Assembly (NCBI GenBank): GCA_037783415.1
Contig: JAZGTN010000016.1
Location: 1,237,001-1,301,000, forward strand
DNA from: Leptasterias polaris
Taxonomy: Eukaryota > Echinodermata > Asteroidea > Forcipulatida > Asteriidae
Length of the DNA: 64,000 bases
Reading direction: 5' to 3'
Part shown: positions 1 to 11,057 of the stretch, one piece after another
How the letters are laid out: each line of letters starts with the position of its first letter
Numbering within the stretch: position 1 is the stretch's first letter
Program-made: the position numbers and the translations under genes
The notes under the pieces: generated by a model
The model's database searches: none
What the model saw: the letters and a program-made list of their open reading frames with translations, nothing else
What the model was told of the DNA's origin: nothing

Positions 1-49
1 TATTTCACTCGTCTTCGCTTCGTAAAATGTTGTCCGCAGTGCATATAAC

Positions 50-680
50 GACATATGAAAACTGAATTATTATTATTTTATCCAATGGTAATTGAATGAA
101 CAAACGTCACCAACTAGTATGTTCAAATTTATTGCAGGATGATGACATTATAATAATAGGTAAGATGACAACATTCCGAGATAATTAACCGCGGGATGAC
201 AACAATTTGGAAGTAAAATGTTGTCTTTCAGATATATTCCATCAAACTTTTCATCTCGGGATGACGATATCTGAAGCTAGGATGCCTTACAAAGAAAATG
301 TTTTCTTGGGTTCTTGACATTTTTCAGGATGTAATTATCACGCCACGGTGAATTTTCCAGGAAGTCGAAATTATACGTCATCCAAGTATAATTTATTCAG
401 ATGACGTCATTACACTTACATAAAAATCTTCTCGGGATGTCGTCAAATGTTTTCTTGGGTTCTTGACATTTTTCAGGATGTAATTATCACGCCACGGTGA
501 ATTTTCCAGGAAATCGAAATTATACGTCATCCAAGTATAATTTATTCAGATGACGTCATTACACTTAGATAAAAATCTTCTCGGGATGTCGTCATCTTAC
601 GTTGTTGATGTCATCATCATGCAGTAAATTATCTCAGGATCTCAACAAGTTAGCTGGCACCTCCAAGAGCTCCGTAAAAG
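50..680. repeat. dispersed repeat with internal 149-bp tandem duplication
   Basis: Two near-identical 149-bp units lie at 296-444 and 445-593, each opening AAATGTTTTCTTGGG and differing at a few bases. The block is rich in GGATGTCGTC / GATGACGTCAT words. Its right end (TCATGCAGTAAATTATCTC, then GAGCTCCGTA) recurs at about 20990-21070, so this is a dispersed family and not a unique sequence. No coding potential is seen. Confidence 0.7.
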
Positions 681-910
681 ACCCTTCCCACGAAATATGT
701 AAATTGCACGTCGCGCGTGCGCACTGACACTTTGGTTGGCAAAGTGATGATGGAACATCGCACCTTTTTGTGTTGACTGATAATGGCGTGACGCAGACGC
801 GCTTGTGCGCCTACTTAGTGCACATTTCTATGGCGTTTGCCAACCAATAAGGTATGTACGCATGCGTGAATGTAATTAGCATATTTCATGGGAAGTGTCT
901 ATTTGCTCAC

Positions 911-1076
911 CTCTTCGAAGTTCTTCTTGGGTCGCAACTTGCCAGGGAATCCCCCACCGATGTCCAGTAGGTCCATAGTGAACCCAAGGGAGTGTCCGAA
1001 GTCAAACATCGGTCTCACGTACCGAATGGCGTCATCAAATATTTGCGGATTTCCCGCCTCGGTACCAACATGAAAG
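911..1076 (-). CDS. ODC gene 1, coding exon 6 (last in window)
   Basis: 166 bp, from FHVGTEAGNPQIF through LLDIGGGFPG to KKNFEE. The donor is GTGAGC, so at least one further exon must lie to the left of the window. Confidence 0.9.
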
Positions 1077-4000
1077 CTTCGACCGGAAACAAAAACTATT
1101 TTTAAAACCCTGCGATACCATTAATGTTAATTAATATAATACATCAACTCCCCAGTGGCCTGCAGCGTGCAGACAGTTCGGTAAACGTGTATACCTCCTT
1201 TGTAATGTTTATATCGTGTATTGTTTGAAAGCCAATAACCTTTGCAGACGTTGTAGAGATAATTTAGCACCACAACAAAATTAATAAATACAAACATTAA
1301 TAACCTTTGGATACATTTGGAATTCCCTGAGACACACCCACTGTTTTCTACTACAGTACAATTTGTGTACACTACCTTATTATAATCAAATGTTTTATAT
1401 AGTGTTTTATTAAGAAAAATACGTTTTCGGTCTACAGGTTTTTTGAGATCACTCTTTTTTCAATAAATTTACAATAGATTGGTGTAAGAGTACGAGGAGT
1501 AAAAAGAAGAAGATAAAGAAGAAGAAGAAGAAGTTGATAAAATAATAAGTGGTATTTTGTGATAAGAAGAGTACGTGGTTGTAACAAACGTCTTATTAAT
1601 TCTATGTAATGATTGCACGCAAATTATCTGTTTTTACCAAAGGTGTTGTACACAAAGTTGTGTTGAATAATTTGTTCGTTCTTTTAAAATTTGTAAAATT
1701 GGTGTACTGAACAGTTTTTAAACAAATTGCTGACAAAAATATTTTAGAACAGATTCAATTATATTGTGATAGAGTTAAAAATGGCCGCCAATTGGCTTAG
1801 CTAAGTTATATATGACGCAATGGTAAACTCCTCCTTTAAAGTAGTCTTGATTCAAAACGTATTTGTAGGCGATTTTGAACTTGTGTACAAACGAGTTTAA
1901 CCACTAAGAATAAGGTCTGGGATGAGGCTAGCTCCTGTATTCATAGCCTACCTTATTCCCACTAGATTCAGTTCTAGTGTTTTGGTGAGTTCCATGAGAG
2001 AACGCCATTCGTGTTCACGGCAGCCGAATTTCATCGCTTGTGGTAGTTTGGCTGTTACATCATTGAAGCTAACACGGAGAACAAGCCTATAATAAAAATG
2101 AAACATTGCTTCAAAACTGAAAACCAGTCTCATGACGATGACTAGAGCAAGCTAGTTGAAACGTTGAGACCTATTAAGAACTCACTCCACGGCAGTGTAG
2201 TTAATAACGAGAAGTCCCCGATCCACAAAGCGAAAGTAGTAGTCCCGGCCGATTTCCTACCTCCCGCCCAGGTAGTAGTTAATAAGCAGGACAGCTCTTT
2301 TAAGAACTGAGAAGTCTCCCGAATTCCGAATAATCTACCTTGCGGCAGTAGAATAAATAGCAAGACAAGTTCTCAAAGAACAAATCTACCTAGCAAGTAG
2401 ATATACACATGGTGTTACCGCAAACCAAATATACATTGAAAATATCTGATCGACTTGTTGACGTAAATACACAGTTATTACCAGAAACTATTTTGCAAAT
2501 TTTACAAAACAGTCTACATGTCTTTGCGATAGTATCTTAAAAGAACCTGTGGTAGAATTAACTCTATGTTCCGAGTGTCTTTGAAATAATGCTCTGCGGC
2601 TTCTGAAGACATTAAAGTCAAAGTATATATTTGGTTTTTGGAACCGTTCGATTGTTTTAATTTTATCTAAATGTAGATATATGCAATAACATTTACCTGT
2701 GAAAATTTCACTTCAAAAGGTCGTCGCGTTTTTGAGATATCACCGAAAATCCGGAGCGAATAATATCCACGCAGGAAGAATAATCCCCAATAGGAATGCA
2801 CAATCTGAGAAACGTTTCTCAGATTCAAATTTTGTGTCTTAAAAACTGATATATTTTTACACAACCACATTTCTTCGAAGTGAACTGTTTCATAAAATAA
2901 TTTATATTACGAAAGCTGATGTAGGCTTCTAACTAATACGTTTTTATTGCCATTAATTTTAAGACTGATTACCAAACGTATACAGACCCTTTAATTTATG
3001 AACAACTGTGTAATTAATATATTGTTTGACATTGACTCACTTTGCTCCAGGGTATACCAGTTTGACCTTGTGTAGTTCCTCTTCCGTGTCAAAGGTCATG
3101 AGCCGTACCCCTTTCTCCTTAGCGAAGCGTAAATGAGAAGTTTGTTTGCACGGGTGGGCGAAAATGATTTTATCTGGATTTGCACCTGCGTTTAAAACTG
3201 CCATTAGCTCTCTCTGAACAAAATGTGATAATAATACAAAGAAATGAATTGATATTAATTTATACCGATGTGTCAAGTCACCGAGCAACCCTCGACAACC
3301 CCAAGCTCCCTTGGTGTTGCACTGTGCCGGGACGCCATATTTTTTTTCCTACGAACTTTTTGACACCGCGCATGCGCACTTACTTACTCCTGAATAAGCC
3401 GTGAATATTAATGAGGGTTAGGGTAAGGGTAAGGGTTAGAGTTAGGGTCAGGGTTAGGGTTAGGATTTTGAAGGTCCCTTTTTCTCGGTTTAAATTTACA
3501 GGATAATACACTACACGCGTACACAGCGTACACTATTTACATGTACTTACAGGCTACACGGATAGGCATGCCTTAGAATAAATCATTGATTGCGCATGCG
3601 CGGGTGTCAAAAAGTTCGTAGGAAAAACAATCTCGCGGGTAGGGACTCCCGTATACACTCTTTAAGGTCCAGGATATGAATGTATCTTTACTTCGGACAA
3701 AGGGTTTAAACTGACCCGTTCTTCCGAACAAAGGTTTAACTGACCCGTTTTTCAAAAATTGGGTTCAAAATTTTCCACAATTGGACCAAGGGTCTGAGCT
3801 GACCCGTATTTCTGGACAAAGGGTCAGTCGAGTCAAATATCTTTATTCATTTGACTCAGAAATCAGGGGGTGTTTCCTTTATGGGCGTGATTCTTACCTT
3901 GCTTGCACAGTCGAAACCTCGCCCCAAGCCGATCAGTAGCTTTATCATGCACGGGTTTGGGTTGGCTTTAACAGCTAGCGAAATAAACATTTTAAAAACA

Positions 4001-6953
4001 TGGATGAAAACTTTTACACATTATTGGATGACAAATTTAAGTTGCTTGACCCGATTTTCGCACTAAGACATTCTTCATAAAATGGAAAAATGTTGCCATC
4101 CATTGAGAGCAGTACCACTTTGCCACAGCTCAGTTAAGTACATTACCATAAAACGTATCCACGACTGGGAGTAGTTTCCGCCATTTGTTGTCCTTGGCGA
4201 TGACGTCACCGATGTCATAGATGACAAATGGGTCATCTGGATCCTTTTGTTGAACGAGATTGGAGGGAAGGTGGGGGTAGAATAAATACAAAGATCATTC
4301 AGAAAATGTTCACATTCGCGTATTAAAAAAATATATCGTAAAAACCACAGTGGCTGATCTTAAAGGGACAGAATATAATGATCCACACATGCAATAAAAT
4401 GATGTGGTTTTCCTCAAACTTCGTGAACTAACACTGTCTGCCATTTTGTGGAGTCAAAAATTAAAATGATTGGATTGAATGGATGGAATGAATGAATGAA
4501 TTTTGTTGAAATTGACTGGGAAAATCTTTGTAATAACTTTTAAAAGATAATTATTGTAACAAGCGCCCATTGTCATCTAGAAGTTAGTTTAAAATAATAA
4601 ATGCTTTCATACTTCATTTTTGGAGGTTTTTTTGTACAAAGTACTCAACTTCTCACTCGAAGATCAAGTACTTCTTTGCGGTTGGACTTGGTACTCGGAT
4701 ATCATACTCGGCTGTATAGTCCCCAGGGAGCTGAGATGGTTTAAGGAATGAAATAAATGGCCCAGTGACCAGGGGTAATAATGTTCGAAGCGCTTTGAGA
4801 CGCCCTTGGGTGTGATAAAGCGCGATATAAATCCATATTATTATTATTATCAGAATACTTGGTACTTGGACACTTCTACTCGAAGGCTAGACTTGTGGAC
4901 AAGTCGTTAAATGTTTGTCGCGGTGATAGCGGAACGGCTTTCTCGCAATATCCCGCGAGAGGGCTGCTCTGTGCGAGATTACTGCTCTCAAGACAGGTCG
5001 CATTTACCGACTTGTGAAACCCGCAGGCGGTTTGTGCACAGCCAATGGGCACTTCAGCCGATTTCGTACGGACGCATCTGATTGGTCAATTTCGTTATAT
5101 CTATGAATATTCAAACTGTAGATGAATATTAAACATTAAATCCTGTACTGCCGATGGAGTTTTATGTTGCTTTGATCATGCACGATCAACTTTTAAGTTG
5201 AAACACTGAGTGATGAGAGTGATTGTGTTCATGAGTATTTTGACAAAAGAAAATTCGTGTTCAAATTATGGGTACAACTTGTAAATAATTACAAAAAATC
5301 GAACGTAAGATTTTATTTCAGAGAGTTCCAGCAACGGAAGCGTGTTTGACTGTGCACAGCGTGTGGGGATGTACGTAACACACGGGCAAATCGTGTAGCT
5401 GGCGGGGCAGAGTGCCTCGCGGCGGGGCTCAGCGCGAAGGACCAAGAGATAGCTGTACGTGGAAACTCATGGACATGTGGGAGGGGTAGGGAGCCAGACC
5501 ACCAACTACCTTGTCATTGCGGGTTTGTTAGTCGGTAAACCTCGCTGATCGAATCCGCTGTTTTAAAAACGCAACGTTTCAATGCTCGGTGTACGTTCCT
5601 TCCCCCGATTTGAGAATTAAATATGATTTATGTCAATAAATAGGAATACCACTCTTATATTGACGGTGCAATTAGGTTAAACAATTTGTGTGACAAAAAG
5701 GAAAACCCCCCCCAAAAAAAAATATATATATAAAAATAAAACAATCCAGAGCCCCTGAAGGAACAGGTGAAAAATAAATTACAAATTAAAATGTGAAAAA
5801 AAATTCTCACTCGGAATTTCTTTTTCCATCTCTCGACACACAAAATTCCAACAAAGTAATTTCGTTTCCTCAAAATATTATTTAATTCAATCAAAATATA
5901 ATTTTGTCACATAAAATAATATTTTTTTAAATTTGTAAACAAAGTTGTGTTTTTCTAGGTAACGAAATAAATTTTTCCTAGAAAAAACGTTTTTGTTCCC
6001 TCGAACACGCTTTCTTTTCCCCGAAATACGATTTTGTTACCCAGAAATATGCTTTTGAGGGGCGACTATGAGAGGGGGCGACTTTGCTAGGGGGCGACTT
6101 TGTAGTTGGTGACTTTGTACATGTGGGGTTTTTTTTATTGGCGACTTTGCTATGGGGGGCGAGTTGACTGGTTTCCGTGTCCGTTGTTTATACACACTTA
6201 ATACACACAATCACATAACACATCGGGTTAAAGGACTGGAGCGGATCAGCAACTATTCACAGTAGGCATTATTTATTTTTATGAGGCAAAACACACATCT
6301 TAAACAATTATATAACAATGCATTTTAAGATAAGTTTACTTTGTCTTTAGTTACTAAATTAATGAAGGAGTTAACACACAGAAAACACACTCACAGATGT
6401 CTCAAGTGCAAGCATTTATCGCATTTACAGTAACTAAAATTAGTACTACCCTCAGATAAAATGGACTCGTCTCAATGATCGTCTCTACAGCAACCGTAAT
6501 GTATACTGCATTCGTACCTGAATAAATGAATACGTACAGTATTCGGGTTTCACAAGTCGTTAATGACGAAGAGTCGGCAGCCAGCAACTTCGCGCGAGAG
6601 CAGTGATCTCGCGAGAGTATTCTTTATTACGCAACAGCACCACACGCGACTCGACTCACCGCGACCATCATTAACGACTTGTCAACAAGTCTACTCGAAG
6701 GCCCAAGTATACTCGTTGTACTACTCGGCCACGTACTCGGTACTCGATACACACGACTGAAAAGTACTTGACTACAGCATTGTCTCAATGCAGTTAAAAG
6801 GGTAAGCCAGTTGAATAAATAAAATAATTTTACCTCTCTATGTGGGTTGGTTTGACTTTTCACTAGTTCGGCAGCAATTTCCCGGATAGTTGTGTCTTTG
6901 TCGTAAAGGGTAACGTGGAGATTGGGTAATTCAAAGCGTTCCGTTTTACTCAT
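911..6953 (-). CDS. ODC1: ornithine decarboxylase family gene 1 (partial, six exons, 3' part off the left edge)
   Basis: Group IV PLP-dependent decarboxylase of the ornithine decarboxylase / antizyme inhibitor family, the cytosolic enzyme that makes putrescine. Coding exons on the minus strand are 6834-6953, 4147-4243, 3898-3974, 3041-3213, 1952-2086 and 911-1076; all junctions are GT/AG and the reading frame joins across each. Visible family marks are AVKANPNP with the PLP lysine (human Lys69), GFDCASK (Asp88), KIIFAHPCKQ, MTFDTEEELHKVK in the antizyme-binding region, LVLR (Arg154), FHVG (His197) and LLDIGGGFPG. Ser200 is replaced by Thr (FHVGTEAG). The C-terminal half, with Arg277, Asp332, Cys360 and Tyr389, would lie left of base 911, so activity cannot be judged. 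It lies downstream of and parallel to a complete paralogue. The start is the first ATG of the conserved N-terminal exon. Confidence 0.88.
1952..2086 (-). CDS. ODC gene 1, coding exon 5
   Basis: 135 bp, encoding LVLRVSFNDVTAK to LNLVGI and including the Arg154 equivalent. It ends in a split serine codon (AG + C) that joins FHVG in the next exon. Confidence 0.9.
2616..2990. mobile_element. TTAA-flanked inverted-repeat element (family 1)
   Basis: Non-autonomous element bounded by TTAA on both sides (2612-2615 and 2991-2994). The ends read AGTCAAAGTATA inward from the left and, from the right, AGGGTCTGTATACG. Relatives lie at 36877, 50577, 53913 and 59310. It sits in the intron between exons 4 and 5 of ODC gene 1. 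Confidence 0.7.
3041..3213 (-). CDS. ODC gene 1, coding exon 4 (antizyme-binding segment)
   Basis: 173 bp, from RELMAVL to VYPGAK. It contains KIIFAHPCKQ and GVRLMTFDTEEELHKV, the region aligned with the antizyme-binding element of vertebrate ODC. Acceptor TTCAG, donor GTGAGT. Confidence 0.9.
3341..3628. mobile_element. fold-back element with telomere-like core
   Basis: The inverted arms, about 37 bp each, read CCTACGAACTTTTTGACACC then CGCATGCGC on the left (3348-3378) and the reverse complement on the right (3592-3622). Between them lies a degenerate TTAGGG array. Intronic to ODC gene 1. No open reading frame. Confidence 0.65.
3412..3465 (+). repeat. interstitial telomere-like TTAGGG array
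   Basis: About nine degenerate GGGTTA / GGGTAA units in a row. The G-rich strand is the plus strand. It lies inside the fold-back element at 3341-3628. Confidence 0.75.
3690..3832. repeat. degenerate GACCCG-containing tandem repeat
   Basis: Three to four loose copies of GGACAAAGGGTTTAAACTGA followed by CCCG. Similar GACCCGG words form arrays at 12520, 25318, 38500 and 54880. Confidence 0.5.
3898..3974 (-). CDS. ODC gene 1, coding exon 3 (PLP lysine)
   Basis: Encodes AVKANPNPCMIKLL to GFDCASK; the lysine of AVK is the Schiff-base residue and the Asp of GFDCAS corresponds to Asp88. 77 bp, as in gene 2. Donor GTAAGA. Confidence 0.9.
4147..4243 (-). CDS. ODC gene 1, coding exon 2
   Basis: Encodes DPDDPFVIYDIGDVIAK to VDTFY, matching the first beta strand of the ODC barrel (human FYVADLGDI). 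The 97-bp length equals that of gene 2 exon 2. Donor GTAATG, acceptor AAAG. Confidence 0.88.
4630..6785. mobile_element. possible large inverted-repeat element with TACTCG-rich ends
   Basis: The left part (4640-5020) and right part (6545-6780) share inverted matches: TAGACTTGTGGACAAGTCG at 4888 against its reverse complement near 6665-6700, and GACTTGTGAAACCCG at 5010 against its complement near 6547. Both ends are rich in TACTCGG words. No target duplication could be fixed and no transposase is seen. The interior (5060-6540) holds no recognisable gene. Confidence 0.4.
4720..4850 (+). repeat. SINE/LINE-tail-like repeat
   Basis: Ends with GCGCTTTGAGACGC, then AAAGCGCGATATAAAT and a TTA microsatellite, a 3'-tail pattern common in marine invertebrate retroposons. 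A second tail of this kind lies at 17755-17831. Confidence 0.55.
6834..6953 (-). CDS. ODC gene 1, coding exon 1
   Basis: Encodes the first 40 residues, starting MSKTERFELPNLHV and ending NPHRE, followed by the donor GTAAAA. It ends in phase 0 and joins DPDDPF of exon 2. It is nine bases longer than the matching exon of gene 2. A 5' untranslated exon probably lies upstream (see 7963). Confidence 0.85.
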
Positions 6954-7106
6954 CGTTGCGCAAGGTGTCCGAATTAGTCCCCGTTTGTTATTGACGGTCT
7001 GATGATACTGATCTGTTGTGTTCTTATGTTTTGAACGTTGGTCGGTCGGTTGACTAAAGGGTCAGGTAAACAAAAAAATGAAAAGGAAAAAAATATCAAA
7101 ATTACT

Positions 7107-7192
7107 TCGAGGGAACGAAATAACATTTCGAGGGAACGAAATAACATTTCGGGGGAACGAAATAACATTTCGGGAACAAAATAATATTTCGT
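7107..7192. repeat. tandem repeat of palindromic 23-bp units
   Basis: Four copies of a unit containing the palindrome CGAAATAACATTTCG separated by GGGAA; the last copy is altered. Looser relatives of the same words occur at 5937-6060. Lies upstream of the first coding exon of ODC gene 1. Confidence 0.65.
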
Positions 7193-7962
7193 GGTAAACT
7201 GCATGAACGATAATAAAATTGTAAACAATGTGAACTCAAATGAAATAGGCTGGTATGAGATTTTTTCTTCCCAAATCCTGGGCAAGATCTGTGGTAAAAG
7301 TGAAAAGAGACGGGTCGAGTCTTGATTGGCGACGTTTATTTTGTTATCGTAGTCGCCGATATCGCAACACGAATTACTGTCGGTGTCCGCAACACGGCTC
7401 AGTCCCTACTGTCAGGGTGCACCACACCAAATAGCTCAAAATTCATGCGTCATGCTGATTATCATAATTTGTAACCCCTCAAAAACTTATGGATTAGGCC
7501 TATTACCTTTTTGGGTCATGCAATTAAAAGATTGTGTAGAATCAATCACAATCTGGGGGTTTTGTGTATTCAAGCAATAGTCACACATGGAGCAATATGT
7601 TACATGAACGATTTAATAATTTCTACTTTTAAAAGGTTACCTGTCGTTTATGGGTTGGTTTCTGGATTTCAACAACAGACTGACATGGATCTGTCGTTCT
7701 TGTCATTATTTTGTAACAATTAGAATCGATTTCTCATAGAAAATGAAAGAACGATGAAATACACATTTTTTTCTTTCTTGGATATGAAAAGTATTGACAA
7801 TTGTTAAGTAGTTTGCGACTTCTTGTGTCTATGCTTCAAAAGTACATCCCCGTGCAGAGAAAACGTTTTTGAACAACGTCGACTTTCGACACAAATTTCA
7901 TAACTAAAAATCTAAAATACATATTTCAGCATTTCTCAAATACATAAAGTTTGTCAACTCAC

Positions 7963-8250
7963 CTCAGAAATCTCCGATTTTGATGATTGAAAATTGAGTC
8001 GAAAGCTAGCGATCGGGAGTCTTCACGAAAACACTCGCGCTTTCAGCAGGGCGTCGTCGTACTGCACATGCAATGGTCGTTTATTGTGGTCTGTGACTCT
8101 CCAGTTAAGTATGGTAGCAAAAGCAGCAGAGAACACACAAGGCTGGCTGTAAATCAATGATGTAATGCGCGCATCGGGGTTGGCTCCAGAGTCATCACCT
8201 GTAGACTCGGCAATGCGCTGATTGGACACCAGGAACTTCATTAGCATAAT
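7963..8250 (-). promoter_or_regulatory. possible 5' untranslated exon and promoter of ODC gene 1
   Basis: A good donor, CTGAG|GTGAGT, sits at 7961-7963 on the minus strand, about 1 kb upstream of the first coding exon. A matching acceptor upstream of 6953 is not clear. The right boundary is nominal; a transcription start was not identified. Confidence 0.3.
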
Positions 8251-8909
8251 ACTAGTGGTGCAACAAAATTATAACCCCGTTGAATAGATTATTTACACAG
8301 TAAATATACACTGGCTGGAGCTTCTCGGTTTTTCAAAATTGACGTTGTTCAATTGGTTGATTTCTGAAGTACAACCGGCACGACTGCACACACTGTCATG
8401 GGTTAAAGGTGAACAAATAAACTCCCATAGCATAAAGTTTTAAAAAACGCTAGGTATATTTTAAAAAAAAAATTGTAAATACTACTTAAAAGTCTCACAG
8501 GTAAAAACCATCAAAAACTTACTTTTAGTTTTTCGGTACCATGCTTTAATGATATCCAAGCTCTGAAGTTTTTGGTTCATGTTTGCTATTGTATTCTCCC
8601 CAAAGTGTCCATAAAACATCTCCAAGGAATAAAAACAGATCTTTCGTCACGTTTTTTCAGAAAGAAATGTGAGGCCCCATTTTCTATTAGTGTAAAGTAT
8701 TCGGACTACTCTGCAAGAATAGATCACGATCTCTACCCTCACTGGTACCCATTTACTCCTTGGTGATGAAAAGCATCTATTCTGTAGTTTGTGTCGTGCC
8801 AAAGTGTCAAGACCAGGATCGCAACCAATACGAAACCTAGTTTAAAATAATCTCATTCGACTCTCATGACGCAGACAGTTGAATGCTCAGTTAAAAAAAT
8901 AAACATTAC

Positions 8910-9535
8910 AGTGGTAGTGTATTTGTACTAGGCCTATTGTGTACAACCTATATGTTGTAAATAAACTAATTGTTTCACTACAAAACATTCGAAAGTGATT
9001 TTTTGCCTTGCTAAATGCTTCAGTAATTAATAATTTGATGAATAACTTATCTTTAGCGTACACGAAACAGTCAAATCCTATATCATTAAATGTAATTAGC
9101 TAAACTCAATCAATTAAATTCGGGTTTTGCACACGATGGTTAGGAGCAGCACCGTATGGAACGCCAAAGACGCAAATAATCCGATCAACACATCGATCGG
9201 ACTTTTCCATCGATCGATCGGACTTTTGCATCGATCGATCGATCGGTCTTTTCCATCGATCGATCGATGCGTTCAGCGGTAGTGTGTATATACTATTGTG
9301 TACAATCTTTGTTGTAAATAAACTAGTCGTTTACACAACAGAACATTCGAAAAAAAAAAAAATTGCGTTGCTAACTGCTTCAGTTTTAGTAAGTTGATAA
9401 ATAACGTATCTTTAGCGTAAACGAAACAGTCAATTCCTATGTCATAATTATTCAAGTTTAGGTCATGAAATTGTCGTTAAATGTAATTAGCTTTGTTCAA
9501 TTAAATTCGGGCTTTGCACGCGATGGTTAGGAACA
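8910..9535. repeat. diverged direct duplication separated by CGAT repeats
   Basis: 8912-9152 and 9278-9535 are related copies: both contain GTAAATAAACTA, AACATTCGAAA, GCTTCAGT, CGAAACAGTCAA and CACGATGGTTAGGA. Between them, at 9190-9270, lies a CATCGATCGATCGGACTTTT array of about four units. A fragment of the same family recurs near 40180-40260. Confidence 0.65.
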
Positions 9536-10969
9536 GCCTGCTACAGTGGCTTTATGTTAGACATTTGCGTGTTGGGGTATGAATAAAGCGGGTTGCGTGG
9601 GTGGTGTGTGTCTAAGCGTTTTACAAACGACGTGTGGACCTGAAAACAAAATGTAGGGACTCACTTGAAACACTGTGTTGACTTACACACGTTCACACTG
9701 TTTTTTGTGGTGTTTTTTTTACAGTGTTAAAGAATATGTGTAGGACAAAGTAATGTCCACAGAGTGTATGCAACACAGAGCTGAGTGTGTGTGTTTTTGT
9801 GGGTTTTTGTTGCACACCATAACGGTCACATGTAGGTTAATCGAGAAACTCCCATGAGAACGTTAACAAAGGCACATTCACACAGTATGAAAAGCCTTGT
9901 AGAACTTCTGCAAAAAAGGTACACGACAACAAAAATTACGAGAATGAAGTTATAAAAACGCCTCACGGCATAATTTTTGTTTTGTCTTCTTTGTTTTATT
10001 TGTTTTTCCCCGATGGGGGCCCAGGCAGGGGGAAATTAAAAAGCATCACATAATATTCAGAGGGTGAATGAGATATAGTAGAATAGAAAATGAGATTTAA
10101 AATAGTTCAAAAACTTGGTTAATTTGTACGATAACAAATTACAACTGCAGTACAGTCCGTAGACTAAATTTAATCAGTAAAGTTCAGAGTAAAAGTTACC
10201 ACAACAAAAACTGTAAGCGTTCAAAAGGTTTAGTACCTAAACTAATATTGTACATTGTCATACGGAAAGACGACACCATCCTCCTTCCCGGAGCCATAGG
10301 TTACATGTGGCTAATTTATGGATTTGAACGGGGGTCTTGACTCTAATCGCAAGTACCAGTATGTCTCTGATGATTGTTCTATGGTGCAACCATCCAGTGG
10401 TGTAAAGGGGGCACAGGATCGTGTCAACCCCTCCTCCCTCCTCACTCGATGTCTTCCGTAATCCCTGGTGCCCCATTTGGAATATGGAGGTTTGAGATAA
10501 AAACCTTACCATAGTTAGTGCTACATTTTGTAAGCCTTATTGTGATAAACATAGTCTCTATGTTTTAAAATTAGTCTATTTTTCTTATTACAACATAAGA
10601 CAAAGTATTTGCTTTTACACTTACGTCAGATTATCTTATATAGATTTGTCAATGGCACAACAGGGTGCACTGAAAAAGTGTTTGCAATTGTGTTAAGAGA
10701 AATGCAAACGGAAACTTAACTTGCCAGAATTGCCCTAGTCTTGGTTCAAGACCCTTCCGTTGTTTTATATTTAGAAAGCTCTACTCCTGTTGTTTATTTC
10801 CCTTGGCCATCAAAATTAAGTCAAGTTAGATCAAATTAAAGCAAAATATTGATTTAAACTAAATCAACTCAAAATCATATGAAATTTAATTAGCCTGAGA
10901 TACAGCAGCAGACGGTCCAATAGTCAAGAACGAAGAAGACTTCTATCAAGTGACGTCAATGGATTCCAC
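9536..10969. other. intergenic region and 3' flank of ODC gene 2
   Basis: No gene is seen. On the minus strand an AATAAA hexamer at 10793-10798 lies about 170 nt past the stop codon of ODC gene 2 and could direct its polyadenylation. The minus-strand open frame at 10258-10512 has no family match that I can see. Confidence 0.4.
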
Positions 10970-11057
10970 TCAATGATGGACTACTGGAGTGTAGTTATTG
11001 ACAAACTCTCCCACATAAACAGTATTTGTGTTTGCGAAGATCCTCTCAAGAATTGGC
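10970..11057 (-). CDS. ODC gene 2, coding exon 11 (C terminus)
   Basis: Acceptor CTACTGCAG. The in-phase reading is PILERIFANTNTVYVGEF to PVVHH, then TGA at 10970. The phase fits exon 10 and the whole gene then sums to an exact multiple of three. The tail itself is not conserved with vertebrates, so this is the least certain exon. Confidence 0.65.

Noticed and set aside
7011..7285. Frame with repeated EMLFRS residues
   Set aside because: Translation of the 23-bp palindromic tandem repeat.
8023..8247. 74-codon minus-strand frame upstream of ODC gene 1
   Set aside because: No family features. More likely untranslated first-exon sequence, given the donor at 7963.
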